Below, piece by piece: positions 57,674 to 64,000 of a DNA stretch of 64,000 nucleotides (positions are counted from its first letter, which is position 1; the number at the start of each line of letters is the position of its first letter). The translations under genes were made by a program, and so were the position numbers. The notes beneath the pieces were generated by a model. That model was not told the origin of the DNA, did not search any database, and saw nothing but the letters and a program-made list of their open reading frames with translations. The stretch spans positions 78,456,705-78,520,704 of the forward strand of contig CP136067.1 in assembly GCA_032622095.1 (NCBI GenBank). The letters are read 5' to 3'. Source of the stretch: Siphonodentalium dalli. Taxonomy: Eukaryota > Mollusca > Scaphopoda > Gadilida > Siphonodentaliidae.

Positions 57674-59549
57674 CTGAAGTACCGACCGTCGGGCGCTGGG
57701 CTAATTAATGCCGAGTGACGTAATTCTGGCACCACTCTCGGCCTCTCGTGACCTCTGACACAACACACGAATTACCCAAGAGACTAAGTGCCGAAGATAT
57801 CTGTCGACCAGCGCGAAAAAAGCCGACAGACATCTCAGAACCAACGACCCTTCTGATTCGAGGTTCATAAACAATTTCTTCGGTTTCAGGATTCGTTCCA
57901 AAACAATATACCTTTCGAAAATTTGGAAATCGGTGCTTCCGATATGAAGAAAGTTTTTTGTTTTGGAAAGAGTTAAAACCATAACAGTCGTTTCCTCTCG
58001 TCAGCATCCACACTAAACCCCATGAATGACTAACCGTCGTGTATTTGTTTTGTTTTTATTTGTTTGTTTATTTATCTATTGTTGTTTGTTTGTTATTTAT
58101 CTTTCCGTGGACACATGGCATCGGATAATTTCCGATTGGTTCTGTACTTCTACATCTACGATAGAACTTTGCTACTTTCTTACATACGGAATTTCGGAGA
58201 TATGTTTGAACATTTTCGCAAAAGAAGCACAAAACTTCCCACTTTTGCACACACAATACTCGCGTTATACAACAATATACTGTGCAATATGCATCCGAAT
58301 GTCTATCGAGCAATTGTCGATTATCTTATCCTGCAGACCACAATATGCCAGTTCGGAACACAAAACGAATATTACTTCGAGAAGTCACGTGTCAGTGTGT
58401 TAAAGATGGATTATATCTTTATATAACAAATTGTAGATAGCTTCCTGGGTATGAAATAATACGTATATGAGTTGGAAATTTCTGCCCGGAAACGATTCTG
58501 TCAATTAATATCGATTTTATCTCGATATTATTTTATTATGTGACAATAATAGTAACAATTAATGCGGACATATTTTTTACTATATGTAGAACTGTTAGAA
58601 CTGTTAGATATAGCGTGGTGCTTCGAACGAATGCGAGTAGCAAACTGTTTCCAATTGATTGTATCTATTGTACTATTAAGAGCGAATCAAGTAGAAAAGA
58701 CATAGAGTGTAGCATATGCTTATTGTCAATAATTAAAATAACTAAAAAAAAAACGCAAATTATAAGACGGTCGTGAATAAATATTATTTGATCATGGACG
58801 TAAACATCGCTGATTTGATAGACAGGTTTCCGGACAGGAGTCTTCGATTCATATTTATTATTTCACTCACAGAAAACTATATAAATCATGTCCCGGAAGA
58901 GATAATTCATCTTTAACATATTCGCGCGCGCATCTGATCAACGTGTTGGCCTATTTGCATCATGCGCGAAAATAGGCCGATTATATATCTTGGCGCTGAT
59001 GACTCGGACACGAAATCGACCTTTCATGTGTCCTTTTTTGTCGCCCTATTGAGAGCGTTGCCCCCTGGCGTATTGGGCGTGCATATTTAACGCAAAATTC
59101 GCTGCGTTGCAGTGCACCAATAGGGAAGAGGTGTTAGATCTGTAAGCGATTCACGACATATGGTCACTTTGCTGGCATATGGACAAACATTTTTGCTGTA
59201 GTAATTACAGGACATTGTGTAATAGTTGCATACATTTTTGAAATTGATCTCACGTTGACCCGTTATTTTGAATAAGGCTTTGCAACTTTTTGACATATAA
59301 CACCAAAGGTCTTTTGCAAGTTCGATTGCAGAAAAAGATTGTCCACAATTTGGTCATATTGCACATATGTTCACATAATGAGTAACCATTATGTTATGCA
59401 AATCAAGTTTTCATTCGGACCGAACATATTTCATTAACATAGATAAATATATTTTAAACTAATTCAAATTATGAAATGCAAACCCGACCAAAGAAAATAA
59501 AAGAGGTATTACTATACCGTAATTATTCCGCGATTTTTTTTTCTCGTGA
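57674..59549. other. Unassigned; several open frames of unclear status
   Basis: The minus frames 57701-57982 (93 residues) and 57705-58013 overlap each other. The plus frame 58064-58426 (120 residues) begins with a hydrophobic stretch (MFIYLLLFVCYLSF) and could encode a short membrane protein, but it has no motif and another frame overlaps it fully. None is called as a gene. Confidence 0.25.
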
Positions 59550-60010
59550 CTTTAGAATTGAGCGGTGTCCGTTTACCTCACCGTCCGTCTAAATTGTGTA
59601 TATGAAACTTGGAATATTGTCTTTATATGAGATAGTTACAGTCAAGTTAAACATGTGTCCGGTCTGACCATTTATAACGGAGTTATGCCGGTTCGATATA
59701 GAATATGCTGCTTATATTTTGGTATCATCCATAACTTGAATAACATGTGGCATGATGTGCAACGTTTGGTCCGGTGAGATAATTTCTGCTGAATTGATGA
59801 CCGTGTTCGTCTTAGAATTGGCTGGTTATTTTGTTACCGGATGAAAACTTGGTATATGACCTTAATATGAGCAGCCCGGCCATGTTCAACATTAAGCTGG
59901 GTCCGACCATTTTCAACGGAGCTGTGTCCCTTTTCGGCTAAAACTTTGCCATTTGAGATGGCACATTTCGAGTTAGAATTTGGTTATGCCTGGTCCGTTG
60001 ATTTTTTTCC
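59550..60010 (+). repeat. Dispersed family D repeat
   Basis: Three phrases typical of the family: CCGGTCTGACCATTTATAAC, AACGGAGTTATGCC and TTTTCAACGGAGCTGTGTCC, repeated at ~130-180 bp spacing. Confidence 0.5.
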
Positions 60011-60220
60011 GGGCTATGGAAGTAAATAACTTTCTGGTTGTCCAGATTGTAACTCTAACAATGTTTAACAGAACTTCTTGATATTTGGTAAATTGTTTAC
60101 AGTTAAAAAAAACAGGCATATAGCTAAAGTTCGAATGTCATGTTCGAATGATATTTGACGGATGTGTGCCCATTTGTTTGACTTATTAATCAATCATAAT
60201 GTTTGTGTTGCTAAAAATAA

Positions 60221-61280
60221 CTTGTGCAATCTTAAAACTATTTCTTGATATTTGGTGTGTGTGGTTCACAATCTTAAAACTACTTCTTGATATTTGGTGT
60301 GTGTGGTCCACAATCTTAAAACTATTTCTTGATATTTGGTGTGTGTTGTTCACAATCTTAAACTACTTCTTGATATTTGGTGTGAGTGGTTCACAATCTT
60401 AAAACTACTTCTTGATATTGGGTGTGTGTGGTTCACACTCTTAAAACTACTTCTTGATATTTGGTGTGTGGTTCACACTCTTAAAACTACTTCTTGGTAT
60501 TTTGTGTGTGTGGTTCACAATCTTAAAACTACTTCTTGATATTTGGTGTGCGTGGTTCACAATCTTAAAACTACTTCTTGATATTTGGTGTTTGTGGTTC
60601 ACAATCTTAAAACTACTTCTTGATATTTGGTGTGTGTGGTTCACAATCTTATAACTACTTCTTGATATTTGGTGTGTGTGGTTCACAATGTTAAAACTAC
60701 TTCTTGATATTTGGTGTGGTTCACAATGTTAAAAATACTTCTTGATATTTGGTGTGTGTGGTTCACAATGTTCAAACTATTTCTTGATATTTGGTGTGTG
60801 TGGTTCACAATCTTAAAGTAATTCTTGATATTTGGTGTGTGTGGTTCACAATCTTAAAACTACTTCTTGATATTTGGTGTGTGTGGTTCACACTCTTACA
60901 ACTACTTCTTGATATTTGGTGTGTGTGGTTCACATTCTTAAAACTACTTCTTGATAGTTGGTATGTGTGGTTCACAATCTTAAAACTACTTCTTGATATT
61001 TGGTGTGTGTGGTCCACAATCTTAAAACTACTTCTTGATATTTGGTGTGTGTGGTTCACAATCTTAAAACTACTTCTTGATATTTGGTGTGTGGTCCACA
61101 ATCTTAAAACTACTTCTTGATATTTGGTGTGTGTGGTCCACAATCTTAAAACTACTTCTTAATGTTTGGTGTGTGTGGTTCACAATCTTAAAACTACTTC
61201 TTAACTACTTCTTGATATTTGGTGTGTGTGTGGTTCACAATCTTAAAACTTCTTCTTGGTATTTGGTGTGTGGTTCACAT
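60221..61280 (+). repeat. 42-bp satellite, about 25 copies
   Basis: Unit: AATCTTAAAACTACTTCTTG then ATATTTGGTGTGTGTGGTTCAC. Since 42 is divisible by 3, most units keep one frame. The plus strand reads ILKLLLDIWCVWFT and the minus strand NHTHQISRSSFKIV over and over, with breaks where a unit lost GT pairs. Variation is mainly in the GTGTGTG stretch. No sign of genic use. Confidence 0.92.
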
Positions 61281-61488
61281 TTGAGATCACGCGTGTCATC
61301 GTCAACATAAAGCCAGCGCCACATAAAGCTCTTTTCTGGGGACGTGGGGTCAGCAACCAAGTGACGAACTGGTTAATCGAGTACAACAAAAAAGGAACAT
61401 TGCCCTATCAACATGACACCATCCTGGTTTGATGCTGGCTGATGACGTAATATCAACTCACATAATTACATTGTCATTTATATACATC
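61281..61488. other. Spacer between satellite and LINE tail
   Basis: Includes a short frame reading TNWLIEYNKKGTLPYQHDT, possibly the last coding piece of the LINE whose tail follows. Confidence 0.3.
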
Positions 61489-61624
61489 CATATATGTATT
61501 TGTTGCTACTTATTTTGTTCCATATTCAATGTTCTTGTCTTGTTATTCTATGTTAATGTACATTTGACCATACATGGTGTAACGTACAAATAAACTTTGA
61601 TTGATTGATTGATTGATTGATTAT
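61489..61624 (+). mobile_element. LINE 3' tail with (TTGA)n, plus strand
   Basis: TGTTGCTACTTATTTTGTTC, TCTTGTTATTCTATGTTAAT, TACATTTGACCATACATGG and ACAAATAAAC, then seven TTGA units. The same order is found inverted at 51101-51230 and 52959-53103. Confidence 0.7.
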
Positions 61625-62085
61625 AACTTTATTCGATGTTTGTTGAAACTTTCTAATAATGGTGTCATTAAAGATTGCTATTTTGTATCAAGCAGATCGA
61701 GAAATTGTATACGGTCAAATACTAATTAGTTTGCACATGATGCATGGTTCAACTAGTGAATATATAGCACTGGGTGGAAGCGCAGTTTGATCCCATTATT
61801 TTGCCAGTAATAAATTGTAGACAAAGACGCCAAGTATGTGTCGTTTATAAACGCATAACGTGTGATTCCAGTTAGTTCTTTTTTCGAGCTGATGTTTCAT
61901 TTTTCGGTCAGTTTACCTTTACACATTCAACGAAAGTAACACCTAACTTATATGTGGATCTGAATATTGTAAGTATTTAGTCTGATGTTCGAACCGAAAC
62001 AACCGATAACACACAGAACTCTGCATATATGCATAACATTTATAGTATAATGCCGCTGTGTTTCTTCCCCAATTTGGATATGCAG
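61625..62085. other. Unassigned DNA, possible intron
   Basis: Ends in a T/C-rich stretch and ATATGCAG just before the candidate exon. Confidence 0.3.
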
Positions 62086-62230
62086 TTCATTAAATGTGAA
62101 AACCCCGGTGGAGTATTTTACTTCAGATCAATACGGTATTCTGAAGGAGGTGAATGTGATCACAAGAAAACAATCAATATCACAATTATACCTTCCAGAC
62201 TTGGATCTAATTGTGTCGGTTAGAGATAAT
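62086..62230 (+). CDS. Candidate internal exon, 145 nt
   Basis: Preceded by TTTCTTCCCC and ATATGCAG (acceptor AG at 62084-62085) and followed by GTAAGTG (62231). One frame is open throughout: it enters with a single leftover base and leaves in phase 0, encoding SLNVKTPVEYFTSDQYGI then LKEVNVITRKQSISQLYL and PDLDLIVSVRDN. The predicted peptide looks like a folded extracellular or beta-rich segment, but no family is recognised. A second frame is also open for part of it. Confidence 0.35.
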
Positions 62231-62761
62231 GTAAGTGTTATTTGCGGATCGACCCTCATTCAACATCAATCTTACATTTATTGTTATCCGTGAATTTCGG
62301 GACCAATCAAATCGTCTTTAATCTTCCCTGTGTTGGACGATCCGGCGCCTAATCAGATACTGCAAAGAGAGAACTGAGATTGTATATGTATTACGTAAAC
62401 GCCCGAACATCTGTGGAAAATCGTTTAGCCATGGCGATTCCACGTGGTTTAATTTATTTCCCTTTTCCAACATCCCATTTAATTAAACCAAAAATATTGG
62501 GTGTGCATTTTATTTCGTTTCTAGTACCAAGATTTTAATATTCCGTTAGATCGAATTTTAGGTTCAAATAATCCCGACTTGGAACGAGAGTTTTTCATAG
62601 TTGGAAATTTAGTCTGCATGGTCCAGACAAGGACGGATATATTATAAAGCATATACTCGGCTCTCAGCTAATACACGATATATGGGTATTCCATAACACA
62701 TCAGAAAACTGTTCTTAAAAAGTGGACGAATTTGGTGGTTTCGTCGCTTCCTAACAAAGCT
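62231..62761. other. Unassigned DNA
   Basis: Nothing recognised. Confidence 0.35.
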
Positions 62762-63330
62762 TTTAAAGGGATACTGTACCCAACTTTTGTTGGTTTCTAT
62801 ATTATCGAGAACAAGGTAACCAGATTTCCATTATTTGAAATTATGTTGAGTACGAAGTAATGTTACGGATGGCAGATTAACCGGAATGCGAAAATACAAA
62901 TTGTCGTTGTCGAGTAATTTTTGAACAGTTTTCAAGCAAATGTGTCAAATAAATGTTATATTATATGCATACTAGTCCCATGTACTCATTTCAGTTATTG
63001 TATAATCACTAGTCAGTGAGTGGCTTGAGTTTAAGCCCCGTTTCAACATATTTGTTGATACGATCATGTGTGCCACGCCTTGTCCTATGCACTATCCGTC
63101 AATTAATTTGATTACCTCTAGTACACGGACATTCGTAATTTAATGTATTGCTCCATCCATAAATTAAATTTATATCAAATTATTAACTTTGATTTAAAGA
63201 TAACATATTAACCGGAACGTTTACATAATACATCTTCGATTCAAATTACTTATTGTTCTTATATATTATCGATATTAGATCGTCGTTTTTATCGGGAATT
63301 TATTGAAAATGGCGTACAGTACCCCTTTAA
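62762..63330. mobile_element. MITE-like element with ~18-bp TIRs
   Basis: TTTAAAGGGATACTGTACCC at the left is mirrored at the right, where GTACAGTACCCCTTTAAA closes the element. The ~570-bp interior is AT-rich and non-coding. Similarity between the two ends fades inside the TIR. A short duplication such as TTTA may flank it. Confidence 0.6.
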
Positions 63331-63475
63331 AATATTTAAACACAAATAAGAGAAAGCGTATCAATTTTAGACACACGAAAAACAAAACGCATGTAATAAT
63401 ATATACTCAAGGATCGAGTGCGAATATAAAAGGTCCTCAGCCATAATTATCTCGTCCATAAATAATTATGTCAAT

Positions 63476-63478
<3 letters not shown>
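63331..63478. other. Unassigned spacer
   Basis: Nothing recognised. Confidence 0.3.

Positions 63479-63521
<43 letters not shown>
63479..63521. repeat. (TA)n microsatellite
   Basis: Directly abuts the 3' CTAG end of the last Helitron. Confidence 0.9.
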
Positions 63522-63522
<1 letters not shown>

Positions 63523-64000
63523 TAGACGGTGACCCGACTTCGTCTGGGCTTTGACCTTGAATTGACCATTTTGAAGGTCAAGGTCAGGTGGGGTCAAACA
63601 ACAACACCCCAAAAATGGTGGAAATCGGCCCAGCGGATACCGGGAAATCGGCCCAGCGGATACCGAGATACCCTATGCATCAAATTTCGTCCGTAAAAAT
63701 CCGGCAGTTTAACTCGATTTGATTTCCACTCAAGTATATAAACGCGCCTCATATACACACGCTCATTAATAATCAAGTTTCAACGTGCCCGAGATATCGC
63801 CAAGACGTCTGAAACAGTCAAATGCATCGGCCGGTTAAGCGTTAACGTTATCTAACGTTATGACCTCTAACGACGTCATAGAAGTTACGCATTGTTTTTA
63901 TCCTGATGGAAGATAGTACCACTTCTTCTTGATAATTGAGGCAGATAACTAAAACGGATACATACGCATTATATATCGTTGGAAAGAGGAAACACGAAAG
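63522..64000 (-). mobile_element. Helitron family A2, cut by the window edge
   Basis: Minus-strand 3' end: CCCAGACGAAGTCGGG hairpin (one change), then CTAG = 63522-63525. The body matches 8200-8878 in reverse, including ATGCATCGGCCGGTTAAGCG (near 63822) and TTGGAAAGAGGAAACACG. It retains a segment lost from the related copy at 17328. The 5' end lies beyond the window. Confidence 0.78.

Noticed and set aside
60199-61310. Hydrophobic repeat proteins on both strands
   Set aside because: Products of the 42-bp satellite; frames break where GT pairs are lost.

Overview
This 64 kb window is AT-rich, repeat-dense, gene-poor DNA from an animal, most likely a marine invertebrate. A mollusc or other lophotrochozoan fits best, but that is inference from repeat style: Helitrons with internal minisatellites, CR1/L2-like LINEs with (TTGA)n tails, and many short-unit satellites. 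No complete protein-coding gene, rRNA or tRNA could be recognised. Almost all open reading frames here are translations of repeats or chance frames.

The dominant biology is non-autonomous rolling-circle (Helitron-type) transposons. They start with TC (TCTATTATATATTTTGG plus a GT- or CTGT-rich stretch). They end with a short hairpin about 10 bases before CTAG, and they sit between A and T. Copies 7395-10092 form a four-member head-to-tail array, and 15470-17309 a three-member array, with no base between one element's CTAG and the next element's TC. Two inverted copies (17328-18668) face the second array tail-to-tail. Others lie at 12337-12721, 32395-33305 (two families side by side), 53825-54036 and 63522 to the window edge. 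Many are built from repeated ~120-130 bp modules rich in TCAAGGTCA.

Other regions: a TTAA-flanked element at 1511-1883 and 47748-48085, the second copy nested in a palindromic element; related palindromic elements at 10538-10680, 11262-11460 and 13774-13920; a tandem duplication whose first copy is split by a Helitron (12191-13318); a ~2.2 kb degenerate tandem array (20001-22160); a ~0.9 kb degenerate array (26500-27400); a field of GAAGAACC palindromes (29609-30195) followed by a ~1.8 kb foldback element made of TCATCG/GATGAC trinucleotides (30531-32349); a 38-bp satellite (36264-36757); a 42-bp satellite (60221-61280); a 23-bp satellite (53130-53445); LINE relics (2735-3189, 41535-43250, 52228-52842) and LINE 3' tails.

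Candidate coding exons are few and unassigned: 28884-29168 (minus, signal-peptide-like), 38162-38428 (plus), 57578-57673 (minus) and 62086-62230 (plus). Each is supported only by an open frame plus splice-like borders or a hydrophobic leader. The window is best read as an intergenic or intronic stretch shaped by repeated transposon insertion, rolling-circle tandem copying and satellite growth.
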